Positions 17,970-26,108 of a DNA stretch of 56,591 bases are shown piece by piece. The notes under the pieces are model-generated. The model ran no database searches. It was not told the DNA's origin and was given only the letters and a program-made list of their open reading frames with translations. Both the position numbers and the translations under genes were made by a program. Position 1 is the first letter of the stretch; each line of letters opens with the position of its first letter. The stretch comes from an uncultured Collinsella sp. (lineage in GTDB: Bacteria; Actinomycetota; Coriobacteriia; Coriobacteriales; Coriobacteriaceae): NCBI GenBank assembly GCA_900751695.1, contig CAADSS010000041.1, forward strand, positions 1 through 56,591, in the 5' to 3' direction.

Positions 17970-18515
17970 CTATAACCCAAAGAAGCCGAGGATTTGATCA
18001 CGGCTTACGGGCATGTACTCGTTGGCGTCGAGGCCGACATCGTAGCGAAAGATAGGGCGCTCGCGATCGCGGTTGCGTGCGTTGGTGCGGTCTCCCCTGC
18101 TGTGGATATGCCCATGCAGCATGATGGCACCACGCGCCTTGCCATTCCAGCTGAGCATGGGGTAGTGGCTCATAACCAGACGATGGCCCTTGGCATAGCC
18201 GGGAGCAATCTCCAAGTAATCGCGCACGTCTTCCCATATATGCGGCGCGTCCGGATCTTCCCAGTCGCCGTCATGGTTGCCACGGATGAGCGTCACATTC
18301 TTGCATTCGATACGCTCGCGCAGGCGCACCGCCTCCGCCAAGGGCAAGCGATAGGTAAAGTCACCCAGAATATAGAGACGGTCGTCCGCAGCAACGCGCT
18401 CATTGATGGCATCGATGGCCTTACGATTCATCTCCTCGACCGAACCAAACGGTCGATCCATGTCGTGCAAGATATTCGTATCGCCCAGGTGCAGGTCGGC
18501 GGTAAACCACATCAT
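17970..18515 (-). CDS. Metallophosphoesterase
   Basis: A 181-residue calcineurin-like phosphoesterase. All metal-site motifs are visible: FTADLHLGDTNIL, LGDFTYRL, IRGNHDGDWED, VMSHYPMLSW and MLHGHIHSRGD. Short proteins of this kind hydrolyse phosphodiesters or monoesters, but no substrate can be read from sequence. The likely start is the ATG pair at 18515, since TGAGGAC lies a few bases upstream. An in-frame ATG at 18545 would add ten residues without a better ribosome site. It sits in a minus-strand run after the HIRAN gene and the 59-residue small gene and may be cotranscribed with them. Confidence 0.82.
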   Translation of the reverse strand: MMWFTADLHLGDTNILHDMDRPFGSVEEMNRKAIDAINERVAADDRLYILGDFTYRLPLAEAVRLRERIECKNVTLIRGNHDGDWEDPDAPHIWEDVRDYLEIAPGYAKGHRLVMSHYPMLSWNGKARGAIMLHGHIHSRGDRTNARNRDRERPIFRYDVGLDANEYMPVSRDQILGFFGL

Positions 18516-18581
18516 CGTCCATGTCCTCATTTCGCAACGCGTCAAACTCGTGCTAAGTATACAGACACAGCGATGCGGCGG

Positions 18582-18761
18582 TTAGCCAAAGAGCCCGCCG
18601 AACAGGCCGCGACGGCGTTTGTCTTTCTTTTTCGAAGCGTCACCCCGAGTTTTCTTGTCCTGCCGCATCTTACGGTCCTGTTCCAGCTCATCGTCGTCGA
18701 GTAGCAGATCCCACTCAAACGAACCATCCGTCAAATCGAACAGGTCATCGTCGTCAAACAT
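18582..18761 (-). CDS. Small charged protein, 59 residues, unknown function
   Basis: Starts at ATG 18761 with GGGAGG nine bases upstream and ends at TAA 18582-18584. The N-terminal half is acidic (MFDDDDLFDLTDGSFEWDLL, then LDDDELEQD). The second half is strongly basic (RKMRQDKK, KKKDKRRR), and it ends in a glycine/phenylalanine tail LFGGLFG. It begins 18 nt after the HIRAN gene stop, so the two are probably one operon. I do not recognise a family. The good ribosome site, the charge segregation and the tight spacing support a real gene. Confidence 0.6.
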   Translation of the reverse strand: MFDDDDLFDLTDGSFEWDLLLDDDELEQDRKMRQDKKTRGDASKKKDKRRRGLFGGLFG

Positions 18762-18779
18762 GGCAGCCTCCCTTACCGA

Positions 18780-19106
18780 TTAGCGAGCATCCACCACATA
18801 GAGTCCAACGCGCACCTGATGCCACGGGCTGCGCTCGGGAGCAATCTGCTGCACACGGACCTCAAATACGTCCTCGTGGCCGTAATACATCATCAAGGAC
18901 AGCGGACCGACCTCGTTTCCCGGAACATAGCCGAGCTTGGTGTTGCCGTAATAGATCGCAACCGCCTCGGGGTCATGGGGATTATCGCGCTCGGCACACA
19001 GCGTCAGCTTATCGCCGACCTTAAGATCGCCCAGGACCAAGGCACCGTCGGCATACTGAAATCCTGCGATATGAAACGACAAAAGAACACGTGAAGGCTC
19101 GTACAT
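18780..19106 (-). CDS. Stand-alone HIRAN domain protein
   Basis: A 108-residue protein made almost entirely of a HIRAN domain: FHIAGFQYADGALVLGDLKV, then GDKLTLCAERDNPHDPEAVA and the closing KLGYVPGNEVGPLS. HIRAN domains in helicases such as HLTF bind DNA 3' ends. Small stand-alone forms in bacteria are thought to recognise damaged or processed DNA. No helicase or nuclease is fused or adjacent here. The short gene downstream by 18 nt and the metallophosphoesterase after it are the nearest possible partners. Start at 19106 accepted because the domain begins within ten residues. Confidence 0.82.
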   Translation of the reverse strand: MYEPSRVLLSFHIAGFQYADGALVLGDLKVGDKLTLCAERDNPHDPEAVAIYYGNTKLGYVPGNEVGPLSLMMYYGHEDVFEVRVQQIAPERSPWHQVRVGLYVVDAR

Positions 19107-19232
19107 AGCAACTCCCCTAACGGCCGGATAAACCGGCGTTTAACCTTATATAGAGAAGTCTACGAACTCGCGCGGACACAAATTCGCCCCACCTCGTGTC
19201 TTTTCGACCGTTTGTCGCTACACCATCTGATT

Positions 19233-20612
19233 CTAATGCACAAACATGCGCACGAACTTGTGCTTCCAGCTTGCGTAGGGCGCATACCGAAACGGCACGT
19301 CCAGCCAGGTTGCCTTGTTCACGATGCTCTTCTTGTGGCTAAACGCATCGAAGCTCTCGCGGCCATGGTACTGCCCCATGCCGCTCGCGCCCATGCCGCC
19401 AAAGCCCATATGGCTCGTAGCCAGATGCATGATGGTGTCGTTAACACAGCCGCCGCCAAAGGGCACGTAGCGCACAAAGCGCTGCTGGACCTCGCGGTCC
19501 TGGCTAAAGATATACAGGGCCAGCGGCGTCGGACGATCCGTAATAAACGTTTCGGCCTCGTCTAAGTTCTCAAACGTCAGTACCGGCAAGATGGGGCCGA
19601 AGATCTCCTCCTGCATCACGGCGTCATCGGGGGCCACGCCATCCAAAATCGTCGGCTCGATCTTGAGCGAAGCCTCGCGCGTGACACCTCCAAGCACGAC
19701 CTTATCGGGATCGATCAGCCCACGCACGCGCGCAAAATGTTTGGCGTTGACGATATGCCCGTAATCCTCGTTATCGAGCGGGTGCTCGCCAAACATGCGA
19801 CGGACCTCTTCCTTGATGAGGCCCAGCAGCTCGTCGTGCACGCTCGTATCGACCAGCAGGTAGTCGGGCGCCACGCAGGTCTGCCCCACGTTGAGCCATT
19901 TACCAAAGGCGATACGCCGTGCCGCAACCTTCAAGTTTGCCGTCGCATCCACGATGCAGGGACTCTTTCCGCCCAGCTCAAGCGTCACGGGCGCAAGGTT
20001 TTTACTTGCGCGCTCCATGACGAGTTTGCCGACCGGAACGCTACCGGTAAAGAAAATCTTGTCCCAGCACTCATCGAGCAACGCTTCGTTCTCGGCGCGC
20101 CCGCCCTCGACAACCGTCACCAGACGCGGATCAAATGCCTCTTCACAGATTTGCTTGAGCACCGCGCTCGATGCCGGAGCATATGCACTCGGCTTGATGA
20201 CCACGGTATTGCCCGCGGCAAGGGCTCCGGCGAGCGGCTCGAGCGTCAGCAAAAACGGGTAGTTCCAGGGCGCCATGATGAGCGTGACGCCATAGGGCAC
20301 GGCTTGCGTTTTGCACACACTCACGGCGTTGGCAAGATCGCACGGACGCAGGCGCGGACGACTCCATCGAACCACGTGAGCAATCTGATGACGAATCTCG
20401 GAAAGCGACGTGCCGATCTCGCACATATATGCCTCGTCATGCGACTTTCCCAAATCGGTCTTGAGCGCATGGGCAATATCGGCCTCGTGCGCCCGGACCG
20501 CATCGCGTAAACTCACGAGCGCGCGACGTCGAGCATCGACATCAAACGTAGCGTGCGTCTTAAAGTAGGTGCGCTGATCGCCGACGATGCGCGCAATTTC
20601 CCCGGTGTTCAT
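19233..20612 (-). CDS. Aldehyde dehydrogenase (class 3-like)
   Basis: A 459-residue NAD(P)-dependent aldehyde dehydrogenase. Visible are the cofactor block MAPWNYPFLLTLEPLAGALA, the glutamate motif VTLELGGKSPCIVD, the catalytic cysteine in LNVGQTCVAPDYLL, and EEIFGPILPVL near the C-terminus. The length and the short C-terminal extension point to the class 3/fatty aldehyde type rather than a CoA-acylating enzyme. It begins 8 nt after the iron alcohol dehydrogenase gene, so the pair forms an operon interconverting an alcohol, its aldehyde and the acid. The substrate is not determinable by eye. Confidence 0.88.
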   Translation of the reverse strand: MNTGEIARIVGDQRTYFKTHATFDVDARRRALVSLRDAVRAHEADIAHALKTDLGKSHDEAYMCEIGTSLSEIRHQIAHVVRWSRPRLRPCDLANAVSVCKTQAVPYGVTLIMAPWNYPFLLTLEPLAGALAAGNTVVIKPSAYAPASSAVLKQICEEAFDPRLVTVVEGGRAENEALLDECWDKIFFTGSVPVGKLVMERASKNLAPVTLELGGKSPCIVDATANLKVAARRIAFGKWLNVGQTCVAPDYLLVDTSVHDELLGLIKEEVRRMFGEHPLDNEDYGHIVNAKHFARVRGLIDPDKVVLGGVTREASLKIEPTILDGVAPDDAVMQEEIFGPILPVLTFENLDEAETFITDRPTPLALYIFSQDREVQQRFVRYVPFGGGCVNDTIMHLATSHMGFGGMGASGMGQYHGRESFDAFSHKKSIVNKATWLDVPFRYAPYASWKHKFVRMFVH

Positions 20613-20620
20613 GGACCCTC

Positions 20621-21841
20621 CTAGTTCTCGCCCTCAAACATACCACCTGCAACGACTTCGTACATATGCTCGAGCTCCAAGCGGTCCATCAAAAGCGGAA
20701 CGGGGTACAGGGGATTGGCCTCGGCATCGGCATGCGCCGCCATCTCAGGAATGTCGGAGCGGCGAATACCTGAGACATATTTGGGGATTCCCAGGGCCCC
20801 GTTCATGCGGTCGACCCAATCGATAAAGGCCTCGGCCGCAAGACTATCCTGTGCGGTAGCCGGCGCAATGCCCGCCATGCGAGCGAGGTCGGCAAGCTTG
20901 GGGGCGGCGGCGTCACCATAAGCGCGAAGCATGTGCGGCAGGATGATCGCGTTGGCCAAACCGTGCGGAATTCCGTATCGGCCGCCCAGACTGTGCGCGA
21001 TGGCATGCACATATCCGACATAGGAGCGGGTAAACGCAACACCCGCCTTATACGCCGCCGAAAGCATATTGCGACGTGCACGCATGTTGTCGCCATGCTC
21101 ATAGGCCTCGAGCAAATTGTCGTGGATGAGCTGAACCGCCTGTCGCGCCATCTTGCGCGTATAGGGCGTGGTGCTTCGCCCGATAAAGGCCTCGACAGCA
21201 TGCGTCAGGGCGTCCATGCCCGTCTGCCCCGTAATGGAGGCGGGCAGGCCGCGCGTAAACTCGGGGTCGTGCACCGCAAGGCGCGGGATAAGCACAAAGT
21301 CGTTAATGGGGTACTTGTAGTGCGTCTCATCATCGGTAATTACCGCCGCAAGCGTGACCTCGCTTCCCGTGCCTGCCGTGGTGGGAACGGCGATGAGCAG
21401 CGGCAGGCGACGATGAATCCGCAGCAGCCCGCGCATCTTGTTGATGGGCTTGTTTGGCTGCGCGATGCGTGCTCCCACGCCCTTGGCACAGTCCATGGCC
21501 GAGCCACCGCCAAAGCCGATAATGGCCTGGCAGGCGCTCTCTCGATACAGGGACGCCGCTTCCTCCACGTTTGAGACCGTGGGGTTCATACGCGTTTCGG
21601 CATAGACCGTAACGCCAATCCCCTGAGCCGTAAGCGCACGCTCGAGTGATGCCGTGAGCCCCAAACGTGCAATACCAGGGTCTGTCACGATAAGGACCTT
21701 CTGGATCGAGCGCTTTTGAAGCACCGCGGGCACATCCTCGGCATGCTCCAAAATGCGCGGCTCGGTATAGGGCAGGATCGGCAATGCAATGCGAAAAACC
21801 GTCTGATATGTTCGGCACCAGGCACGACTGGCTAGATGCAT
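20621..21841 (-). CDS. Iron-containing alcohol dehydrogenase
   Basis: A 406-residue group III alcohol dehydrogenase. Visible are the nucleotide-binding IIGFGGGSAMDCAKGVGA, the PTTAGTGSEVT block, and the iron-site motifs GMDALTHAVEAFIG and HAIAHSLGGRYGIPHGLANA. ATG 21841 is chosen because a GGGAG ribosome site precedes it; an in-frame start at 21922 would add 27 unlikely residues across the operator region. It is the first gene of a two-gene operon with the aldehyde dehydrogenase. A palindrome TGTTGA-TAGG-TCAACA (21860-21875) just upstream is a likely operator. Confidence 0.88.
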   Translation of the reverse strand: MHLASRAWCRTYQTVFRIALPILPYTEPRILEHAEDVPAVLQKRSIQKVLIVTDPGIARLGLTASLERALTAQGIGVTVYAETRMNPTVSNVEEAASLYRESACQAIIGFGGGSAMDCAKGVGARIAQPNKPINKMRGLLRIHRRLPLLIAVPTTAGTGSEVTLAAVITDDETHYKYPINDFVLIPRLAVHDPEFTRGLPASITGQTGMDALTHAVEAFIGRSTTPYTRKMARQAVQLIHDNLLEAYEHGDNMRARRNMLSAAYKAGVAFTRSYVGYVHAIAHSLGGRYGIPHGLANAIILPHMLRAYGDAAAPKLADLARMAGIAPATAQDSLAAEAFIDWVDRMNGALGIPKYVSGIRRSDIPEMAAHADAEANPLYPVPLLMDRLELEHMYEVVAGGMFEGEN

Positions 21842-21859
21842 AAAGGAAACTCCCTTATT

Positions 21860-21875
21860 TGTTGATAGGTCAACA
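21860..21875. promoter_or_regulatory. Palindrome upstream of alcohol/aldehyde dehydrogenase operon
   Basis: TGTTGA-TAGG-TCAACA is a perfect inverted repeat 19 nt before the alcohol dehydrogenase start. Its place near the start and the AT-rich surroundings suit a repressor site, though the cognate regulator is unknown. The rest of the 256-nt divergent gap to the rubrerythrin gene is AT-rich and holds the promoters; I see no further gene. Confidence 0.4.
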
Positions 21876-22097
21876 TTTGCTCGACCGATTGTACTCAGCG
21901 GAGATCGCAGACGGCCCGCCAATCGTTAATCAATCAACATCTTCATATCTCAAAATTGTTTTATTAAAAATCATTCCTAATAGGCTTCACATTTGGTCGC
22001 ATTTATGGATAATAGAACTCGTCAAGACGCACGTCCGGAGAGGGCCCTTACGGGACCGGACGAGCGCGCAATCGCCATCGATCGAAAGGATCGAATC

Positions 22098-22658
22098 ATG
22101 AAGTTTGTTTGCTCCGTTTGCGGTTATGTGGAAGAGTTCGACGGCGACCAGCTGCCCGAGGATTTTAAGTGCCCCCAGTGCGGCGTTCCCGGTTCTCGTT
22201 TCCTGAAGCAGGAGGAGGGCCAGCTCGAGTGGGCTGCCGAGCACGTCGTGGGCGTCGCCAAGATGGAGGGCGTCTCCGAGGACATCGTTGCCGACCTGCG
22301 CGCTAACTTTGAGGGCGAGTGCTCTGAGGTCGGTATGTACCTGGCCATGGCTCGTGTCGCTCATCGCGAGGGCTATCCCGAGATCGGCCTGTACTGGGAG
22401 AAGGCTGCCCACGAGGAGGCGGAGCATGCCGCCAAGTTCGCTGAGCTCCTGGGCGAGGTCGTGACCGACTCCACCAAGAAGAACCTCGAGATGCGCGTTG
22501 AGGCCGAGAACGGCGCCACCGCCGGCAAGACCGATCTTGCTAAGCGCGCCAAGGCCGCTGGCCTCGATGCCATCCATGACACCGTGCACGAGATGGCTCG
22601 CGACGAGGCCCGCCACGGCAAGGCTTTCGCCGGCCTGCTCAAGCGCTACTTTGGCTAA
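22098..22658 (+). CDS. Reverse rubrerythrin (rubredoxin-first)
   Basis: A 186-residue protein. A rubredoxin-like iron centre comes first (CSVCGYVEEF and CPQCGVPGS) and is followed by a four-helix diiron domain with the ligand runs FEGECSEVGMY, AAHEEAEHAAKF and HEMARDEARHG. In ordinary rubrerythrins the order is reversed. Such proteins reduce peroxide in anaerobes and are strongly induced by air in clostridia. ATG 22098 is chosen over an upstream in-frame start because the rubredoxin motif begins immediately; AAAGGA precedes it. A terminator follows at 22693. Confidence 0.88.
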   Translation: MKFVCSVCGYVEEFDGDQLPEDFKCPQCGVPGSRFLKQEEGQLEWAAEHVVGVAKMEGVSEDIVADLRANFEGECSEVGMYLAMARVAHREGYPEIGLYWEKAAHEEAEHAAKFAELLGEVVTDSTKKNLEMRVEAENGATAGKTDLAKRAKAAGLDAIHDTVHEMARDEARHGKAFAGLLKRYFG

Positions 22659-22692
22659 GCCAACCGCCTGAGACATAACCTCTAGCTCGATG

Positions 22693-22722
22693 AGGCCCGG
22701 ACCGCATGGTTCGGGCCTTTTT
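22693..22722 (+). terminator. Terminator of the rubrerythrin gene
   Basis: AGGCCCGGACC pairs with GGTTCGGGCCT (one G-U) around GCAT and is followed by TTTTTC. Confidence 0.85.
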
Positions 22723-22729
22723 CGTGGGC

Positions 22730-24145
22730 TTATTGCAGCTGCTCTTGAAGAGCGATGAGCGACTGAGGGCTCAGGTCGTCGTATTGTATGAGGACGCGAG
22801 ATGGAGCGTTCTTAGTCGATGCCCGATCACCCGTCCACAGGCAATCGGCGATGTTGACATAGGAAAAACGAGCGTCAGCAAGAGCCTTCGCGAAACTCTT
22901 CCCCGCTCCGTCCTCGGACAGGGCAACGGTGCAGTAAAGGCCCGCGTCCGCATGCTCGATCGAAACCTCCCCTGCCGGAAACGCTTTCCGCACAAGCGCC
23001 GCCAGGCCATCACGCGCCTCGCGAGCACGAACGCGCACGCGGTTCACATGTCGCTCGTAATCACCCGATTCCAGCAAACGAGCCAAAGCGACCTGGTCAA
23101 CAGAACTCACCGACGAGGCGTAAAAACCAAGGTTGCGCCTAAACCGCTCCATCAGCTCGTCGGGCAGCACCATGTACGCTAGACGCAACGCCGATGACAG
23201 GCTCTTCGAAAACGTGTTGGTGTAGATAACCGACTGAGCGGCATCGATTGACGCGAGCGCGGGAATCGGCTTGCCGGCAAGGCGAAACTCACAATCAAAG
23301 TCATCTTCGATGAGATACCGACCTGGTCGCTCGGCGGCCCAGCTCAGCAGCGCATATCGGCGCGCGATGCTCGTCACCAGGCCGGTTGGATACTGATGAG
23401 ACGGCATCAGGTGAAGGACATCGGTCCCGGTTTTCTGCAGAGCGCTCAAGTCCACGCCCTCATCATCCAACGGGATATGTCGAACTTTGCAGCCCATAGC
23501 CTGATAGATGCGCGTCAGGCGCAAATAGCCCGGGTCCTCAACGGCATACACCTTGTCCGCGCCAAGCAGCTGAACCAACATGGCATCGAGCAACTGGGCG
23601 CCTGCACCGATAACGATGTTGTCGGGGTCGACATTCATACCCCTTGTCCCGCGCAGATGGTGAGCAATTGCGCGTCGTAGCCGAGCGGTGCCCTGCGCGG
23701 GCGCGGGCGAGAAGATTTCGCGCTCGTCTTCGGATGCCAGCGTCGCCCGCAGTGCGCTTTGCCAAAGCCGCGCCGCCTCCAAAGCGGAAGGAGAGAGCGC
23801 ATCGAATCGCTCGACCTGTCCGTTGGCATCATGCGCGCTAGGACCCACAGAGACGGCATCTCGGTCGATGTTCCCTGTAGCCAAAGGCAAAACCGGTGCA
23901 TCAGGAAGCTCGCAAGCGTAGTAGCCACGCCGCGGCTTTGAGCAAATATAACCCTCGGCAAGTAACTGGCTATATGCATTCTCGATGGTAATGACACTGA
24001 TTCCCAGATGACTGGCAAAGGCGCGCTTAGACGGAAGGTGCTCCCCCGCCGCAATGCGTCCAGCTACGATATCATCTCGAATTTGCTGGTAAACATACTC
24101 ATAGAGCGATGCTTCGCCGCGTTTTTCCAAATTGTAGTCAAGCAT
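22730..24145 (-). CDS. pdxR: PdxR, MocR-type GntR/aminotransferase regulator
   Basis: A 471-residue fusion. An N-terminal GntR winged helix (residues about 10-75: YEYVYQQIRDDIVAGRIAAG, SKRAFASHLGISVITIENAY) is joined to a class I aminotransferase fold. The aminotransferase carries the PLP lysine in NTFSKSLSSALRL and DPGYLRLTRIYQAMGC. MocR proteins of this kind use PLP as a sensor, and PdxR activates vitamin B6 synthesis. The gene stands divergently from pdxS with a 145-nt gap holding the repeated CTGACCTT and AGTCTG sites. Naming as PdxR rests on that neighbourhood. The 3' end faces the rubrerythrin gene, separated by a terminator. Confidence 0.88.
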   Translation of the reverse strand: MLDYNLEKRGEASLYEYVYQQIRDDIVAGRIAAGEHLPSKRAFASHLGISVITIENAYSQLLAEGYICSKPRRGYYACELPDAPVLPLATGNIDRDAVSVGPSAHDANGQVERFDALSPSALEAARLWQSALRATLASEDEREIFSPAPAQGTARLRRAIAHHLRGTRGMNVDPDNIVIGAGAQLLDAMLVQLLGADKVYAVEDPGYLRLTRIYQAMGCKVRHIPLDDEGVDLSALQKTGTDVLHLMPSHQYPTGLVTSIARRYALLSWAAERPGRYLIEDDFDCEFRLAGKPIPALASIDAAQSVIYTNTFSKSLSSALRLAYMVLPDELMERFRRNLGFYASSVSSVDQVALARLLESGDYERHVNRVRVRAREARDGLAALVRKAFPAGEVSIEHADAGLYCTVALSEDGAGKSFAKALADARFSYVNIADCLWTGDRASTKNAPSRVLIQYDDLSPQSLIALQEQLQ

Positions 24146-24156
24146 GAGTTTACCAC

Positions 24157-24198
24157 CTGACCTTATCGAGCTGTTCAGTCTGGTATTAGTCTGACCTT
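24157..24198. promoter_or_regulatory. Candidate PdxR binding sites between pdxR and pdxS
   Basis: CTGACCTT occurs at 24157-24164 and again at 24191-24198, 34 bp apart (about three helical turns). AGTCTG occurs at 24177-24182 and 24188-24193. Direct repeats at such spacing are typical of MocR/PdxR operators. Confidence 0.5.
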
Positions 24199-24290
24199 GT
24201 TATTATCTCGAAAACTGAGTATTTTGCCATACCCAGCTCCCCGATAGGATGTTCCGTCAAGCAATGCACATGCCAATCAAGGGAGCAACC

Positions 24291-25181
24291 ATGGCAGAAC
24301 AGACCAGCAAGGCCGATCGCGTCAAACTCAATCGCGAGCTCGCGCAGATGCTCAAGGGCGGCGTCATCATGGACGTCACCACGCCCGAGCAGGCACGCAT
24401 CGCCGAGGAGGCGGGCGCCTGCGCCGTCATGGCACTCGAGCGCATTCCGGCCGACATCCGCGCCGCAGGCGGCGTCTCGCGCATGAGCGACCCCAAGATG
24501 ATCAAGGGCATCCAAGAGGCAGTCTCCATCCCCGTTATGGCCAAGTGCCGCATCGGCCACATTGTCGAGGCGCAGGTCCTGCAGGCCATCGAGATCGATT
24601 ACATCGACGAGTCCGAGGTTCTCTCCCCCGCCGATGACGTCTATCACATCGATAAGACCCAGTTTGACGTGCCGTTTGTCTGCGGCGCCCGCGATCTGGG
24701 CGAGGCACTGCGCCGCGTTGCCGAGGGCGCCACGATGATTCGTACCAAGGGCGAGCCGGGCACGGGCGACGTCGTCCAAGCCGTACGCCACATGCGTAAG
24801 ATCCAAAAGCAGATCTTCGACGTTGTCGCCCTGCGCAATGATGAGCTCTTTGAGGCAGCCAAGCAACTGCAGGTTCCGGTCGAGCTGGTACGCGAGGTTC
24901 ATGCCACGGGCAAGCTTCCCGTGGTGAACTTTGCCGCCGGCGGCGTAGCGACCCCCGCCGACGCCGCGCTGATGATGCAGCTGGGCGCCGAGGGTGTCTT
25001 TGTCGGCTCGGGCATCTTTAAGAGTGGCGACCCCGCCAAGCGCGCCGCCGCCATCGTTAAGGCTGTGGCAAACTTCACCGACGCCAAGCTCATTGCCGAG
25101 CTTTCGGAGGACCTGGGCGAGGCCATGGTGGGCATCAACGCCGACGAGATCGAGATTATCATGGAGGAGCGCGGGCGCTAG
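24291..25181 (+). CDS. pdxS: Pyridoxal 5'-phosphate synthase subunit PdxS
   Basis: A 296-residue protein close to the universal PdxS length. Characteristic runs are ELAQMLKGGVIMDVTTPEQA, ALERIPADIRAAGGVSRMSD, VMAKCRIGHIVEAQ (active-site Lys), DYIDESEVLSPADD and GEPGTGDVVQAVRHMR. PdxS makes PLP from ribose 5-phosphate, glyceraldehyde 3-phosphate and ammonia supplied by PdxT; twelve subunits form two rings. ATG 24291 has GGGAG at 24281-24285 and matches the conserved N-terminus; an upstream in-frame start at 24249 would add 14 residues. pdxT follows 20 nt later. Confidence 0.96.
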   Translation: MAEQTSKADRVKLNRELAQMLKGGVIMDVTTPEQARIAEEAGACAVMALERIPADIRAAGGVSRMSDPKMIKGIQEAVSIPVMAKCRIGHIVEAQVLQAIEIDYIDESEVLSPADDVYHIDKTQFDVPFVCGARDLGEALRRVAEGATMIRTKGEPGTGDVVQAVRHMRKIQKQIFDVVALRNDELFEAAKQLQVPVELVREVHATGKLPVVNFAAGGVATPADAALMMQLGAEGVFVGSGIFKSGDPAKRAAAIVKAVANFTDAKLIAELSEDLGEAMVGINADEIEIIMEERGR

Positions 25182-25201
25182 TCCGGCAGAAAGGGTCGCA
25201 T

Positions 25202-25789
25202 ATGAGCGATTATGTAGACCAGACGGTCGCCGTGCTGGCGGTCCAAGGCGCTTTTGCCGAGCACGAGGCAAGACTATCCGAGCTGGGCGCACACTGTATT
25301 GAGCTGAGGCAGGCGGCCGATTTGCAGCAGAACTTTGACCGCCTGGTCCTTCCCGGCGGCGAGTCCACCGTTCAGGGCAAGCTACTTGCCGAACTCGGTA
25401 TGCTCGAGGGGCTTCGCACCCGCATTGTTGAAGGCATGCCTGTATTGGGAACTTGCGCCGGCTTGATTCTGCTGGCGCGCGACCTTGCCGCCCACGACGA
25501 TAAGGGGACGCCGCGCCTGGCCACCATGGATGTACTCGTTGAGCGTAATGCCTATGGCAGACAGCTCGGCAGCTTTCACACCAAGGGGCAGGTAGACGGC
25601 ATCGACGGTGAAGTGCCATTAACATTTATTCGTGCGCCCCGCATCGTCGAGGTGCACGGCGACGCCAAGGCCTTAGCGAAAGTCGACGGGCGCATCGTCG
25701 CCGCCCGTCAGGGCAACCAGCTCGGCGTTACCTTTCACCCCGAGCTCGACGACGACACGCGCCTCCACGAGCTCTTCCTCCAAATGTAG
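25202..25789 (+). CDS. pdxT: Pyridoxal 5'-phosphate synthase glutaminase subunit PdxT
   Basis: A 195-residue class I glutaminase. It shows VAVLAVQGAFAEHEA at the start, the LPGGESTVQGKLL loop, the nucleophile in VLGTCAGLILLA and the catalytic His/Glu in VTFHPELDDD. It releases ammonia from glutamine and passes it to PdxS. It lies 20 nt after pdxS, preceded by AGAAAGGG, and is the last gene of the B6 operon. The 487 nt after it contain no gene but hold a dense set of palindromes. Confidence 0.95.
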   Translation: MSDYVDQTVAVLAVQGAFAEHEARLSELGAHCIELRQAADLQQNFDRLVLPGGESTVQGKLLAELGMLEGLRTRIVEGMPVLGTCAGLILLARDLAAHDDKGTPRLATMDVLVERNAYGRQLGSFHTKGQVDGIDGEVPLTFIRAPRIVEVHGDAKALAKVDGRIVAARQGNQLGVTFHPELDDDTRLHELFLQM

Positions 25790-25821
25790 GCAGAAATCAA
25801 ACGAGCGTGGATTTTCGGACG

Positions 25822-25903
25822 CATAGCAAATGAGAGTGGATAATCTCCCACTTTGAGCTCGAATGCAGACTCAAACCGGGAGATTATCCACTCTCATGCT
25901 ATG
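25822..25903. repeat. Long hairpin palindrome 1 after pdxT
   Basis: CATAGC plus GAGAGTGGATAATCTCCC on the left matches, as its reverse complement, 25878-25903 on the right, with only a 2-nt insertion. Inside the loop TTTGAG and CTCAAA can extend the stem. It is a near-perfect 26-bp stem with no U-run, so not a simple terminator. Confidence 0.8.
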
Positions 25904-25961
25904 TAGTCGTTGGGGATGTTCTTAAACGACTAGTCAAACAAGAACGTTCCCAACGACTACA
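25902..25961. repeat. Long hairpin palindrome 2 after pdxT
   Basis: TGTAGTCGTTGGGGATGTTCTT (25902-25923, a 22-nt arm given by its ends) pairs with 25940-25961 with two mismatches around a 16-nt loop that contains GACTAGTC. It abuts palindrome 1 directly. Confidence 0.8.
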
Positions 25962-25977
25962 TTGCGATAGACGGCCA

Positions 25978-26028
25978 CGTTTGCCCAGATAAAACCGACC
26001 AAAATTAACTTGTCCCCCTTTTGGTAGG
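25978..26028 (-). repeat. REP-like palindrome, copy 4
   Basis: On the minus strand, CCTACCAAAA and TTTTGGTCGG enclose GGGGGACAAGTTAA. The adjacent 20-nt block GGTTTTATCTGGGCAAACGT is identical to the one beside copy 1 at 3013-3032. The arms differ from copy 1 at a few positions but still pair, allowing a wobble. Confidence 0.75.
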
Positions 26029-26108
26029 TTTGGATCAAGGCAACGCCGATATTTTGGTACCGACAGCGAAAACCCGCCAGAGCGAGGGAGGCCCTTTTGG
26101 GGCGAGAT

